From NCBI GenBank assembly GCA_024362935.1, contig JANCRA010000033.1, positions 5,785,001 to 5,849,000 of the forward strand: DNA of 64,000 nucleotides, written 5' to 3'. A program made the translations under genes and the position numbers. Below the pieces are notes generated by a model that did not search any database, was not told the DNA's origin, and was given only the letters and a program-made list of their open reading frames with translations. This document shows positions 1 through 14,641 of the stretch, piece by piece (positions within the stretch are counted from its first letter, which is position 1; each line of letters opens with the position of its first letter). The DNA is from Setophaga petechia (Eukaryota > Chordata > Aves > Passeriformes > Parulidae).

Positions 1-3000
1 CAGCAGAGCCTGGCTACTGTAACTCCTCTGGCAGGTATAATAAATACAGGTACCTGTATTTAAATACAGAGCACACAGCCATCTCCACAAAGGTGATGTA
101 TTTTCCCTTCCTCTCAAAACCTCCCCAAACTCCTGAGTGCACATCTTTTGGTTTTGACACATCTCCTCAGCAGCTGCCTGAAGAACGCTCCCGCCATAGC
201 ACAACAAAAAATAAAGGCAGGATGACAAAGTGCCTTCCCTTACCCCAACAGCTGGCTTTAACTAATTTTCAGTTATTGAACAAGCTCGTGCAGGTGTGGA
301 GTGTTAGTGGGGAACTTGGTGGCACGCAGATAAATGAGAACAGCAGCTTCCTGCAGCTCCCAATCAGGCAGAGGAGCGTCTGCGCCGGCTGCCACCGCGA
401 CCGCCACAACAGACACCGCGGGGCGTCATCAGAATTCAGGTGCAGTTCGCATCTCCCTCCCATCACCGCTTTATTAAGCACTTCCCAAGATATCTAAGCT
501 GTTGCTCTAGCAGCCCACAGTCTGGGCTTTGAATCAGAAGAAACTGTGTGTCAGATGCAAGTTATGATTTGGGAGGAAATAACCGTGTTTAGTCTTTTTT
601 CTTGGAGAATTGAATAAGGAAATTGAGGTGGGTTTGCTGAGCTCAAGCAGGTTCCTGGCACAGTCTGTCACATTTGACCACAGTCTTGATGCCACCACAG
701 CCCAGCTCTTTATTTTTCAGTGGAGTTAAGCCACGAGTTGATAATGGTATTACAGGAGAGGGAGGAAACTCTGGGGTCACAAGTGAGAAAATCTCAGACC
801 CAAAGATCACTCTGGGAAGCTTCAAGAAATAGGAGCCTTAAAATCCATACAGGTTTTTTCCAAGTAGGTCCTCAAGTTATGTAAGAAATCAAGCCACTGA
901 CATTTCACCATCTTGTTGCAAAGGGTCATAAAAAATAAAGATTTAAACTGCAGTCCAGGCTGGAAAGAACAGCAGTTGCCCAATTCAGAAAAACCGAACA
1001 ACAACAACCACAAACAAAAATAATTTCCAAATTTTACATTGCAGAACCTACATGTGAAATGCCAAAACATTATTTTAACACGAGTTAAAACAACAATATT
1101 TCCTCTGGTCAGGGAAGGGTTTGTTGTGGTTTTTTTTTCCTGAGGAGTTTTTTAAATCAGGTTTTGCCTGCTGCCTCAACGCTCCAGCATCAAACAAGGC
1201 ACAGGACTGTTAAGGATTTTTCCCTTTGGTAAAAGAATTTTCCTCTTATGCCCACCTATAACCCTGGTGGGTACTTTATTATTCTTGACACTTCTACTTC
1301 TTGCCAGCAAAATCTGTACCAGGGGAGTGAAGCTGCCCAGGTGGTTGGAAAGTTCAGCCAGGGAGAGACAAGGGGCACTCAAGCTTTGTCTCTTTAGAAC
1401 AGGCTGGAAAGCTCTTGATGGAACACTGCCTACTCAGAACTGCCAGAACACAAAGAAAATAAGACTTTAATTATTTATTTTACAGAGTTTATCTAGATTA
1501 GACAATGAACACGAGCTTTAAAATAATTTCCTTTTATCCTCAGTATTTACTGACCCTGTCTGTGTGTGAATTAACTAAAGTTCCCTTCCCAAGACCCACT
1601 GTGACCTAAGATACACTGGTAACTGGGCAGGAGGAGAGCTGAATCCATTTGGCTTTCATTTTTAATTAAACTTCCCTTATTTCCATCATTCTTTCTTCTC
1701 AATGGGATATGGACAAATCCATTTTTCTCTGCTTGTTGCTTTCTAAGTCTGAATAGATGTTTCATTTAAAAAAAAAAAAAGTATAAACTGGAGTGGTTCT
1801 TGGGGCAGGGGTGAAACAGCAGCAGGTTCTTTACCTGTTTTTTTTAATGCCAAAACCACAACACAAAAGCAACCTGAAACAGAGCTGGCCCAGTCCATTT
1901 GAAGGCACAAATGCTTAAATTGCCCCCATGGCCCAGCCTTACATACCTGGACATTTTGCACAAACTCAATTAAATGCTCCAGCGCTTTTCAATATTTTCC
2001 CACTTGTCAATATAAGGAGATGTGTGCACACAAAAACCTCTGCCTTTTAAGCAGCCTTTTTATCTACTCCCATTACTTCAGTGGCAGTGCTGTGTTTTGT
2101 GACCTAACAGCACAATGCTACAATAAATGGCAATGATGAGCCACACTCTGCATCTCCATGTGCAGAGGTTTTAAGTTGGATTTAGATTGGAATCTCACAG
2201 GTTTCCCCCCCCCATCCTGAAAAGGGAAAGACCCCTTGGGGGACTATGAATCGGTAAGATTTTTCCAAGAGGCTCATAACACCAAAATTACAAAATCTCA
2301 AACCCAAAATTTAGTTTAGACTGTGGCATGCCAACATTTTTCTTTCCTTACCAGAGCTAGTTCACAAAACACCAAGTGAGATCTGACTTGAGGTCTCTGA
2401 CATTTCCCCCTCTGCCTTGTGTTTGTTCAAAGACAGATCTCTTCTGACAGGACTTCTTTGGTTCTGCTTTTCTTTGGTTGTTTTTTTTCCTGAATTATTA
2501 AGTAAAAATCTCTGCTATGGGCCCCACTGTATGCCTCATTCAAACAAAACTATTTGCACAATGCTCGAAAGCTCCTTTTTCAGAAACAGGAAACAAACCA
2601 GAAAGGAACTAGGTCTGTACAACGAGATTATTAAGGAAACATTTGTCTTTAAAGCACCTGAATCCCCAGTTTGCTGCTGCACTGTAACACAAGGCTCATT
2701 GCTTTCCCTCTGCCTACCACGCAGAAGCTGTGTGAGTACCACGGGGACTAAAGTAAATTCTTTGTTATGTCTGCACAAAGTAGTAAATGAAGCATGCAGC
2801 TCAAACCTCTCCTGCAGCGGCCAGATCCTCAGTGCTTTTCCTTTTGGAGTGGGAGATTGAATGCTATTTTCTTTTCCATATGCTTCATCTTTCAGCTTTA
2901 GCATAAAAAGGAAAGGGAAAATCTAAAGGCTTCGTTTCGCACTAACTGCTCCCTTCAGATTCTGAGACGTGTCTTGATGAAAGCTCAGTTGTGATGGAGC

Positions 3001-5919
3001 AAAATCAAAAGAGGAAGAAATTTCACCCCATGAGATGATACTTGAAAGGGGGTAAAAAAGACCTTGGAAAAAAAGTTCTTTATTGAGTAATTAGCCATAA
3101 TCTTAGATAAGACAACAGATCAAACAAGTTCTCTTAAAAGAGTTGCTGTGGGAAAAAGAGAGAGAGGCTTTTGGCAAGGGTTTACAAATAACACAAAAAA
3201 AATTAAAAAGCAGAAACACTGGCAAACTTTTCCGCCAAAATTAAAGCTAACCATGCAGCTGTATGTGCTCTAGTTCAAAATGCAAAATGGGTCTGGGAAA
3301 ACTCCAGGGGAAAATAAGCTCTTCCTCTCCATCTCCAAACACCAAGCCCAAGGACAGCTCTGCCAGGCCAGGATTCCCAGCCCTTACTGGGGGTTAGGAG
3401 GGCCCAGAGCTGGTCCCCACATGCTGCTCCTCAGCTTTAACTTCACAGCACTTTCCTTTACACCCTCTCCCTCTGCTGGCTTTGGCCACCAGGTTAAAAC
3501 AAGCAAGACTTCAAATCCAAAATAATTGACAATTCCACATCTCCCCCATCATTGCAGAACCACTAATTTAGAAGGAGCCAAATTACTAATTTGTTTTTAC
3601 CTCTGATCTCCACTACCCTAACACCTGAGCCCACCTTATGAGTCCAATTTCCACTAATGCCCTCTATGAACTACCAGGATGCTCCCATGGACATCTATCA
3701 GCTCTAAACAAACTCTGGAAAGGCAGCAGGATGAGCTGTGCCTAAACCTGCTGGCCTGAATAAAATATTAAGGGGGGAAAAAAGAAAACTTAAAAAAATA
3801 AAAATCACACCCTAAACTTGACATCCTCTTTTTATCCACATCCCTCCTTGGATGCATCCCTACTACATCTGAGTAATTCCCCAGTCCCAGAATAGTCACG
3901 CTCGATTCATGAGCTAACACTTACTGACTTGCCAGATGCTTTACCTCAGATGACAAGTTTTGTTTTATATATGCAATGAAGACTTAAATCAAAACCCAAC
4001 TATAAATATTTTGATGAGACATTTTTTTGTCACATTGTGAAAACCTAATTAAAGGGCTCATTACATGTGTGAGTGAGTGCTGTCTAAATAAAGCTGGTGC
4101 TTGCCCTGGGCTTGTTATAAACCCAAGCTAGAGCATCCACCCCTATTCCCAAACCCACACACGGCTCACTATCCTCTCCAAAGGCTGGGCTGGAGTGTCC
4201 CTGATGGGTCTGGAATGGTTTTCCTTTACAAGGAGTTTGCTCAGCCCACTGTATAAAGAGCAGCACATTCTCCAGTCAGTGGTGAAACAAACACAGGCTC
4301 CACACACAGTGAAAGGGATGGGAATACAGTGAGGAATTCAGAAAAATCACCTTTCCCACAAAAAAAAATTAATTGGGCTTTTGAGCCAGATTACTGGCAG
4401 ATTGTTCTAACTCTTTGCAGTCTTTTTATGGTGTAATTGTGTGATATTCTCAAACATCCAAAAACACTTCAGACAAAAGAAATAAACACATGCACTCAGA
4501 TGGCAGTGGGTTTCTTCCTAAAATAAATGTTTCTAAAAAGGCACTTTGCCAGCTGTGAAAACAAAACATTACAGCTGTAATTTGTTTCTTCCCTTTTATT
4601 TTTAATAACAGATTTTTAAGTCCTAACTTCAAAAGACTATAAGCAAAACCATTATGTTTTAGTTTAAGGGCACACCTGACCTCTTTTATAAAGGCTCTGC
4701 CCCTTTCACACAGGGGGCTATTAAGTTCCAGAGGTGATTTGGAGTTTATGGCCAGGAGTCCCAGCCTGACCTGCTGGGCATCTGTTCAGTCACTCAGCAG
4801 CTGTGACAGCCCCAAGTGCCCTTCTCTTGTACCAAAGCACCAGGATACCAAGCAGGCAGTGACCCAGGCCATGGATCAATCCATGCTCTCAAGTATCAAA
4901 CCAGAAAAGATGAAGTTTGGAACATTTTTCCTTCAGATCTTGATACACATTTTATATCCTGTAGATCTATTACATGACTAGTTTCAACTGTTATTGAAGA
5001 TTTTCATCAATATGGTTTACAGCAAATTAATTACCTTCATGTTAAAATAGGAAATAAAACTCAAGTTATGAAACAAGAACCCTTCAATCTGTATGATTAA
5101 ATGGAATTAGGAATCCTAGACTAAGGCAGCAGACCTAACTCCTGGAGCACTGGAAAAGGATAAGCCAGGCCATGGAGCAATGGGACCAAAGCCCTCAGGT
5201 CATTCATTAACAACATAGCACATCTTGGTGGATTCTGCCAATGCCTGGGTGTATAAATCCTAAAACCAGAAACACACTTCCACACAGAATTTGTAATAAA
5301 AACAGGCTTCACACTAGGGGAATATATTTTCACATTTTTGCAAAGTTTAATCTCACAAGTTTTACTGAAGGAGGTGAGGTGAGTCAGGACCCAGGAGTTA
5401 TCACTTGACATGTCTTGCAGCTTTTAATTGACCATAGTCAACCTGAACTTTAGACTTTTTAAGGTAAAAAGACTCATGGCAAAAAGGATTTGGCCAGTTG
5501 GAGATAAAAATATTCTGTGGTGAATCAGTATCCTGTACATACAACAAACAGGCACAGAGCTAATTTCTGTTCTGAGTTCCATACCTGGGAACATGAGGGT
5601 TTGTTTTGGGCTTTGGGTGTTTTGTGCTCTTAGCATCCAAGCTGTGCACTTCTTCCAAGTGATGCACTAATAATATTGCTCTTTAATGGCATTTTTTTAT
5701 TATATAATTACCCCAGAAGCCTCACAGCCATGGAAAATATATGTTCAGTGGTGTTTAATTGCTTTATCATCATGACTATAATCACAAATGAGGACCTTCC
5801 AGAAGTGAGAGCCAAGAGAGGCTTTTACTCACTTCTGTTCTACCTGTCACCATAATAAACACTCCCTGGAAACCTCCCCTGTGCTGTAATTTAAAGGATT
5901 ATGCATCCAAGAGTTTTAT
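1..5919. other. Intronic DNA with no recognisable gene
   Basis: AT-rich, CpG-poor intronic sequence. A short A run occurs near 1769-1781 and a C run near 2207-2214. Open frames are 60-147 codons, lack recognisable domains and do not join at plausible splice sites. No repeat family was recognised. Confidence 0.6.
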
Positions 5920-6285
5920 TTATGTGTTTTGAGTGGGTGGTTGCTTTTGTACTAAACTGTTCCCATTTCTCAGGTTGCAGTGTGCCCTGCAGAGGGACAA
6001 ACTAATGCAAACATGGGCTCTCCCACACAGCTGCTCATGGCACACACCTGGAGGGAAGCTGGGATGCTCCAGGGGCCAGAGGAATGGTGTTACCTGTGCT
6101 GCAGGTGTGTGTGCACCTTCCCAGCACAGAGGGGCTTCCCCTGCAACACTGCTCCCATCCCAGGAGCAAAGTCTGTGCCAGTCACTGAAAGGGTCAGGAG
6201 ATATTCCTGTCTCAGCAGAAATACTGCATGCAGAAAAAACAAAGTCACCTGCAATACTTATTTCCATAGCTAAAATCAAGTCCCT

Positions 6286-6784
6286 AAACAAACCACCAAA
6301 CAAACAAACCACCAAACAAACAAACCACCAAACAAACAAACCACCAAACAAACAAACCACCAAACAAACAAACCACCAAACAAACAAACCACCAAACAAA
6401 CAAACCACCAAACAAACAAACCACCAAACAAACAAACCACCAAACAAACAAACCACCAAACAAACAAACCACCAAACAAACAAACCACCAAACAAACAAA
6501 CCACCAAACAAACAAACCACCAAACAAACAAACCACCAAACAAACAAACCACCAAACAAACAAACCACCAAACAAACAAACCACCAAACAAACAAACCAC
6601 CAAACAAACAAACCACCAAACAAACAAACCACCAAACAAACAAACCACCAAACAAACAAACCACCAAACAAACAAACCACCAAACAAACAAACCACCAAA
6701 CAAACAAACCACCAAACAAACAAACCACCAAACAAACAAACCACCAAACAAACAAACCACCAAACAAACAAACCACCAAACCAC
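6286..6784 (+). repeat. Perfect 16-bp minisatellite, about 31 copies
   Basis: The unit CCACCAAACAAACAAA is repeated head to tail about 31 times with no base change that I can see. A run of CCAAG/CCAAA units follows at about 6783-6812. Because 16 is not a multiple of 3 and the unit has no stop triplet in any frame, all six frames stay open. This creates large false open frames (for example 328 codons on the minus strand at 5920-6906). The lack of divergence points to recent expansion or homogenisation. Confidence 0.97.
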
Positions 6785-6812
6785 AAGCCAAACCAAGCCA
6801 AGCCAAGCCAAA

Positions 6813-9740
6813 TAAAACCAACAAAACCCTTCACAATAATGCCCTGAGACAGGACTACTTTTAAATTCTGTATGGCTTGCTTAAATAGTAGCAAACCTTT
6901 CTCCATTCAAATCCATAATGTTAAAGAGCTCAGTTCATGGGGTTACATCCTATTTTATGAAGGTTTTGAGTATCAACTTTTCCTAGATGAGAAAACTGGG
7001 AGAACTCTTTTCAAGGCTATTTCAAGGTAAAAATTATTTTGCATGAAAGCAACAATTAATTAGCACTCAGCAAGGTTCCCTCTACTCTATGCTGTGAAAT
7101 AAAAGCAGGTCACTTCTGCAGCCCCTCACACCTGTTACAGGTCACAGAGCCTTACCTGAACACAGTATCTTATTTGCTGTTTCAGTACCTCAAGGTTAAA
7201 ACCTATTTTCCTTCCAAACATAATAGCAATTAAATATTTTATAGCATAACTGCATCAAGGGATAGAATATGAGATGCTTCTCTTTGAGAGCTGAAAAAAT
7301 GCAATCACTGCTTACATTTTTAAAAACTAAGCATTTGTGCTATAATTGATGCTCCAGACCCCAAGACAGCTTTTGTTCCTCTTCATATCCTTTTTCCTAG
7401 AAGGACACCTTTAGCAGGAGGGTCACCACGTCCACCCTTCTTTAAGCTCTTGCTTAAAGATGAATTCTTCCCTGCCTTTCCTGACTGAGACAGGGAGAAA
7501 TCTCCATTTGATTAGTTAGGATGGTTGGCTGGCAGCTTGAAATTATTTGTATATCAGTAATGATGCTGCTCCACATTTAGTGTAAATGCAATTATCATTA
7601 GGGCACTCAGAGCTATCAACTGAGAGTACTTTGAAGAATGTCAATGCCTAAGCAGAAATAAATGCATGCACATGCACACAGGTGGACTCAGAATAAATTC
7701 TTGGGCTCTCTTCCCCTTCTGGGCCCATCACATTTCTCCTCTAGGATCTCTGCTCTCATTTTCTCACTCTTCTTACAGTAAAAGCTACTTGGGAAAAGCA
7801 ATCCATGCAAGTCAAGCTTAAAATTTCACCCCCTACACCCTGCCAGGAGCTGGGGTAGTTCTCATGGGGTTAAAAGGATGCTCTGATGGAATGCTGGGCA
7901 AGGCTCCAGTCCCATTCCCACCTTCCTTGGGAAGGAACCCAGTCTGGGTCACCACCCACTCCCAGGTGTAGCTACACTGAACAGGACTTGCAAGGCTGAT
8001 GGATAAAAGGCTGGGAAGGGAGAATCTCAACTCTCTGGATCCTCAGAGGAGATGCCACAACCAGGCTGCTCCAGCCACAGCCCCAGCTCGGGCAAGAGCA
8101 AAGTGAAGATCCATGGCCAGGACATCAAATCATGATATAAAAAAAAACCCAACCAGAACAAAAAAACAAGTGTAGGACACCTACCACATATTTCTGATGT
8201 GATTTTGTGCAAGTCTTAATTAAGACTCATCTCAGTCTGACCCTGAAGAGGACAAACAGCATTCAGGGCATTTCTCCCTGTCCCTGCTGACCAAGGGGAG
8301 CTCACCAAGCTAACTCTGGCTCAGTGTCCAACTTCTCATGGCAGTGCCACAGGAAACCAAATCTCTCAGCCTGGAAAATGGGGCAAGAGCAGTTCCTGCC
8401 CCTCATGGAGCTGGGAGGACAAGAAATCAGAGATGGATGGGCTGCAGGGCCTGAGATGGTCACTACAGGAGGTCAGCTCTCCCCAGAGAACACAGGCACT
8501 GCCAAGCTCCTTCCTAAAAAAGGAGATTTCTTCCGAAGAAACAGACCAGCAAAGGCTAAAACTAGATCCCACAAGCTGGATTCCCAGAGCTTGCATAACC
8601 TGGATGAATGAAAAAACCAAAACACCAACAAAACAGAGTAATCAAAACCAAGACTGGATGCCTCATCACTCTGTTCTAACACTTTACTCAGGGAAATGAC
8701 AGCAGGCTGGAAATAGAAGATGATTTCCAGCTACAAAGAAAAAAAATCACCCTGAAAAGCAAGAATTTAATAAAGCTACTAGAGCTTTTTTTCACTGCAC
8801 TATTAGTTAAGATTTTTGAATACATAAATGAGAATTATTTGACTGACGGCCTCTTTATCAATGGTATAATCAGCTTTCTACTGTTGGAGTAAGACATTTA
8901 TTTCAACAGTAGAAACATTTATTTTAGCTGTAGAAATATAACCCTATTTATTTCCAATATGCAACAGTAACCCTTGGTAGTATAAACTAATTTAAAGAGA
9001 AAGGAGATTTCTTATCTGCAGAAAGCAGCAACAACACCAGCAAAGGACAATGGCCTGCATTTTTATTAATGCAAACATTAACCTTCTATTGCCACACTTG
9101 GATTTCTAGCCTCAGAACAATATCATTATCAACAATGGAACTAAATTTACGGTAATCTAATTTTCTCATACATTATTTAACTATCAGGACATTTATCTAT
9201 TAATCTCTCCTTTTACCTCCTAAGTGTTAATATTCCCAGCCTGCTTACAACTTCAAGGGCAAGTCTGCTTCATCACCAGCTGTCATCATTAAAAAATCAT
9301 TTCTTGTATTTTTAAAGCAAATGTAAAGTAGTAAGCCATGTCACAAAAGCTAGACAGAGAACATACTTCTGCATACAGTCACATGCTGATTCCTACTTGA
9401 CTGAACACGATCATATTTTTAGGTTCTATAATTAATAGCTAACAGCTTTAAAAGTCTCACTAAATATTCATTATTAGAGGGAAAAATTGAGAAAGCCTAA
9501 TCCATTTTAAATGTCTCTGACAACTGCCATTAAAGCATCCTTGTGCAGCTTGTCACAGATATTTATACTCAGGCAGAGCTGAGATGGATCGTAGGAGTCC
9601 ACATCCTGTGTTGTTCTTGCTCTGTTAAGTATGAGTAGAGTAAGTGACAAATGTTATAAAAACACCTTACACACTAAACTCTCCCTGTATTTCCAGAGGG
9701 GCAGGGGTGCACCTTCTGCAAAGGTCTGAGTTGCCTTCCC
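6813..9740. other. Intronic DNA with no recognisable gene
   Basis: AT-rich sequence without a recognised repeat or coding signal. The short open frames at 7.8-8.7 kb overlap one another in several frames and show no domain. Confidence 0.55.
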
Positions 9741-9744
9741 AAGG

Positions 9745-9842
9745 TCACCTCCATGGGCAGGGACACCTCCCACTGTGCCAGGCTGCTCCCAGCCCTGTCC
9801 AGCCTGGCCTTGGGCACTGCCAGGGCTGCAGAACCATCCCCT
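9745..9842 (-). mobile_element. CR1 LINE 3'-end fragment
   Basis: The plus strand reads CCATGGGCAGGGACACCTCC, then CAGCCTGGCCTTGGGCACTGCCAGGG. This is the antisense of the widespread avian CR1 region encoding the end of ORF2 and the 3' UTR. The copy is about 100 bp, 5'-truncated and broken. The sense strand is minus, the same as CDH4. Confidence 0.8.
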
Positions 9843-12425
9843 CTGGGTCATCACCTTGTGCCAGGGTCTCTCTGTGAAGTCTCCCTGCTCCTTACACCTG
9901 CTGTGTGAGCTACACAAGTGCCAGCCTTTCAGGTGTATCAGATATCAATCAGGCTTTTCTTGCTGCCCATGGGGCCATCAGGAGAATGCAGAGACAACAA
10001 AGGAACACAGCCACCATTTCATTTCCTGCTGCCTGACCAGGAGGGACCCCTTCCCTCTGCTCAGGCAGAGCTGACTCCATCAGGAGCCTGAAGCTCACAC
10101 AGCTGATTCTCCTAAAGGTCTGCAAAATTCTTCTAAAATTCTCCTAAAGACGCTGCAAATGTCAGTCCTGCCCCTTAACCATGGAGCCCATACTTGCATT
10201 TTCATAACAATTAATACTTTTTCCCTGTTGCTTAATATAGGTTTCAAAAGCCAAGGGTTTAAAAGTTCATTTTACAATTGACTGAGATGCTGTTTGGATC
10301 CAATAATAAGCTTTGCTTAACCTTGAAATTGGCCACTTTCAAGTCTGATGAAAAAGCATTCATTATATATAAGCACCACATGATCTTTTTGGTATATATA
10401 TTTTTCAAGGATTACATTTTAGTTTTATTCCTTTTCTCATAAAATCACTTGGAAGTTATACTACAGAACTTAAAGTGGGTAGAGCTGCCATGAATGCAGG
10501 AGGCCCAGAGTCCTGCTACAAGCAGAGAGAGCTCTTAAAATCTGTGTTTTCAGAAAGCCAAACTGCAATTTTTCAGACTGAAATGCACGACTGGCAGTAA
10601 TCCATAATCCTGACACAGTGTCATAGGTGCCAAAGGGCCTCCAGTGAGTGCTGCCTTTGCATTTTTAAAAATGTTTTATGAGCTCAAGACCCCAGAATTA
10701 AGTATCTTTACTTCACAAGCAGCCCGCCATCTACTAATACTATAGCAAAACCAAGCCAAAGTGAAACAACCAGTCAAGCACAGAACAAAGGCTCTCCAAC
10801 CCATGAGTAAAGTCTCTTTATCCCCAAATCCTCCACTCTGAGTGCCTGAGTGTTAAAAGCTGAGAGCTTTCAGCTTCAAGCCCATTACCATTTGCTCTTT
10901 TTTATCTGCACCAAATTGCTTTTGTTGCAAATCAGCATTGCAAAAAGAGCAGGACAAACAGATGAGCTGACCACATGTACAGCTGATTCCTCACAAATGA
11001 CCAGGTTTCCCATTAAGGAGACTGTAGAATTAAGCAATAAGGAGATATTTACAGGCCCAGCAAAAGATGGACTGCTTTATAGTGAATTAGGGCCCCAATC
11101 AATTTCCTAATTGCCAGACCACAGTGTTTACCAACCTCACTCCAGAATTACTTAATTCTCTGCTCCAAATAAAAACATTTAACAGCCTACTGGTTATTTA
11201 AATAGGCTGATGCACCTCCATTTAACATAAGGACATTATTTTTTAATCTATCTTCAAAGAATATGGAGGCATCCTTACACACAGCTGCCTTTGTCACTGC
11301 CCTTCAGTCAGTAAAGCAAAGAGTAAAGCAAAAGGGCAAGGCTGGAGCAGCCTAATCAAGATTCTTCTTCTCCAAATGCTGTCATACAAATCAAACACTA
11401 GTTTTTAAAGAGAGTTTCTGCTGTGATCCTGAATGGAGAAACACAGAGCTGGCCACAGTATTTCATTAACATTTCACAAGAACTGTGCTCTGGAACAATT
11501 TCCCGAGGTAAAATATGTAGATGATTTTTTAAAATAAGGTTATAGATAAAAAATAAGAAAAATAAATAGTAGCACCATATCACATTGTCTCCCAGATGGA
11601 AAATTTCCAGAGCAGTTTACAGACACCTTATGCATCTTTTTTCAAGCTTTGCAACCTTAGTATTTCTTTAAAAGAGACAAAACCTCATCACAGGAGCTAA
11701 GCAAGTGAGGGAGACTGAAGTAGATCAATACTTCTCCCAACACCCCCTGAAGTGCCTCTCCTGAAGGAAAAGCAATGTCACAGCTTGTTCCAGCCCTGCT
11801 GTGCCCAAGGCAGGTGCAGGACACCCCAAAATCCATTACACAGCACCAGGAACACCCCAGCAGGGAGGGCTCCTAAAGCCCCTGGGCACATGGGGAGGAC
11901 CCAGGGAGATGAGCAGGAGCCTGGGTGAGCTCACAGGCAGGGACAGCGGTGCCCTGGCAAGGAAGGACAGGTCTGCAACCACAGCTGGAGGCCAGTGTGA
12001 CACACTGGCAGCCTGGTGACAGCTCTGCACCACTCATGGCATCCCCTGAGCCTCCTTCTCCCCGCAGGTCTTACTCTCCCAGGTGACAGTGAAAATGTCC
12101 AGTCTGCAGTCACACAAAGCTTCAGGAGCTTTTCACAACAGCACAGATGGCCAGCATCGTAATCCCAGGCATTTCTGTCATGACACTGTTCACACAAAAA
12201 TGCACATAATCCGTGTCTGCAACCCACATCCTCATTGTCTGCATTTACCACAAATCTCAGCCCTGCAGACAAGCTTAGAGCAGCACAGGAGGGGTGTGCA
12301 CAGAAGGGTGGAGAGCTGGCCCTGCTTGGCTCATCCAGCCAGGCAGCAACAGCCCCAAACCTGTGGAACAGCTTCAGCTTGGCCAGCCCTGCATGAGGAG
12401 CACAGTGCCGGGAGAGGAGCTCAGG
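9843..12425. other. Intronic DNA with no recognisable gene
   Basis: Mixed composition. A GC-richer block at 11.75-12.6 kb creates overlapping open frames up to 219 codons on the minus strand. No domain, signal peptide or splice-consistent exon chain is visible in it. Confidence 0.5.
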
Positions 12426-12427
12426 GT

Positions 12428-12546
12428 GCCACAACCTGAGCCACCCCCTGTGAGCCCAGACCTCAGCAGGGCTGCCACAACCTGAGCCACCCCCTGTGAC
12501 CCCAGATCTCAGCAATGCTGTGACCCCAGATCTCAGCAGGGCTGCA
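12428..12546 (+). repeat. Short tandem duplication (about 48 bp, 2 copies plus a partial)
   Basis: The segment GCCACAACCTGAGCCACCCC with its following CTGTGA-CCCAGA-CTCAGCA sequence occurs twice in a row. A shortened third copy lacks the first half. It is a simple local duplication in non-coding DNA. Confidence 0.8.
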
Positions 12547-14640
12547 GGTCCTTGCAGAGGCACTGCAGCTGCCCAGGGCTCCTGTGGCACAGCTCTTTCC
12601 CCACCTATGCTTTATTTTTCCAGACCTTCCAAAGCAAGACACTGCATGTAAAAAGCTGGAGCACTAAAAAAGCTCTAAGTCATGACAATTCCATTCTTCT
12701 AAGTGTGCTCACAATTCCAGGTATCAAAACCTCAAAGAAATCTTGCTTGGTGTTTCTGTACCTCTTTGAAAATCAGAAAAAAAAATGAATCAATATAGCT
12801 ATCAATATTCAAACCTGAAACCTAACAAAGAAATGCAATCATTCCAGCTTTGGCTCCTCTTGTGCCTTCCCTCTGCTGGTATCCATGAGATCTCACAGCT
12901 GGATTGGAGTTCCTTCAGTCCAGAGTCAACACATCTTCCTGGGGTTTGCTCTGTGCCCAGCAATGACATTCTACTGTGATATTTCAACACAGTAAATTAT
13001 TTTTACTTTGTAAAAAACATTACACTCTGTGAATTATTGTTACTTAACACAAGCACACAGAACCTGGAGCAAACTGATTAAAATTCCTCGTGTGTTACTG
13101 CCATTAAACCATCATTACCACCCATCCCTCCCACTGAGGTTAAGTGTCTGTCCTGCTCTACCTCAGGATCCTTCTGACATCCCATAATGATTCAGGCTGG
13201 GACATCTCACAGCATGTTAACTTGGAAATGAAGGGAGAAACATTTAAAAGCAAGAATAACAAAGAATTACCAAAAATTACAGACTAAAAGTAAGATGAGT
13301 GAGAAGTATTGGTCCCAGAGCAGAATTTATGAGTAGACCAGCAGCTGGCATGTGAAGTTTCTGCCCATAATGACTTTTACTGTCCTAGCTACAATAAAAC
13401 TAGAGAAATTAGAGGCAGGCAAGAACAATTAGGCCAATACAGGATGGATTTAAACTATTTTAAAAAAACCCCAACCTTTTACCCTGACCTCTGAGCACAG
13501 TTTCATAAAAATTTAACTTTTCAGTGTTATAATCTAACTATAAATGAAGTACTTCAACTGTTGTCTCTGTTCAGAGGAAATTCAAATACAAAGAAAGCTC
13601 AAAATTTTAACTAACTGATAATCCCACCAGTGAGAAAAAAGTAGAATTACACACAGCAAAAAAGGTGGAATTACACACAACAAAACTGCATTTGACATTA
13701 AATTTACACATGAACTGCTAAACTTATGGATCATAAACTGAGATGGCTACTTGGAAATGCCCTCTCCTCCACGAGTTATTCCTGAATAACATCCTTAGAC
13801 ACTTATTTGTCTTTAAGAAAATGCCAGTTGCACTCAGATGATGTAAATGCTTGGAACTGAGGATTTCTAACAAACTCCCCCAAGTGACAACAAGTTGTGG
13901 ATCTTTACCTTACACGTCTGCTCATCATTCATCTTAAATGTCTGATAACCTTCTCTCAGTGCTTTCATCACACCTGGGGGTTTGACCCCAAACCAAATGA
14001 CACACTTAGATCACCTCGAATTTGCCTTTGAGGGATGGAAATGGTCTGACAAGCTTTAGGATGGCATTTTAAGAATGATGCAGCTATTTCCAGCAGGGCA
14101 GTTGAGATGAGAGAAGGCAGCATTCAGCCACACAGTCATTCTGTCTGTGTTATGTCTGGCTAAAACCTCATCCTGGATAAAAAAAGCAAAAATTTTAATA
14201 TCCAACTCCTAATCATTATCACCTGCTAGAACAAAAAGTTTCAGGTGAAAATTATATTGTTAAATCCAACAGCTGGCTTTGAAGATTTCAGTAGCACCTC
14301 TAGCTGCAGAGATAATGGAACACCCTCCTGGAAAATTCTGAAAAGTCTTAACAATAGATGTTCCAACACTTTTTTTTTTCCCAGGCGCCTCTTGGACAGT
14401 TCCCTCAGAGATCCAAAAAGCTGATGCAAACTGCCAGGGAAATTAGCATCCTGAAAGAGCTGACAGACACAGATGTACTGTGCAGGTATCTCTAGCAGCA
14501 TCTGAATTTATGATAATCCCTCTCCAAAGCACTTCTGCAGTCAGCAGCATGCAGCCTGACATCAGGGCTTCAGTTCAACAGGGAGCAGGATGCCTGGCTG
14601 GAAACAGTCATTTTTGTTTCACTGCACTGTGCCATCCCCC
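12547..14640. other. Intronic DNA with no recognisable gene
   Basis: AT-rich. A 22-bp near-duplication (GAATTACACACA-CA) occurs at about 13643-13686. Nothing else was recognised. Confidence 0.5.
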
Positions 14641-14641
14641 A

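Noticed and set aside
5920..6906. 328-codon minus-strand frame (and frames on both strands) with FGGLFVWWFVCLVVCL-type repeats, resembling a membrane protein
   Set aside because: It is produced entirely by the 16-bp minisatellite, whose unit has no stop in any frame. The flanks show no exon structure.
11931..12590. 219-codon minus-strand frame
   Set aside because: It lies over a local tandem duplication and a GC-rich patch. No recognisable protein features.
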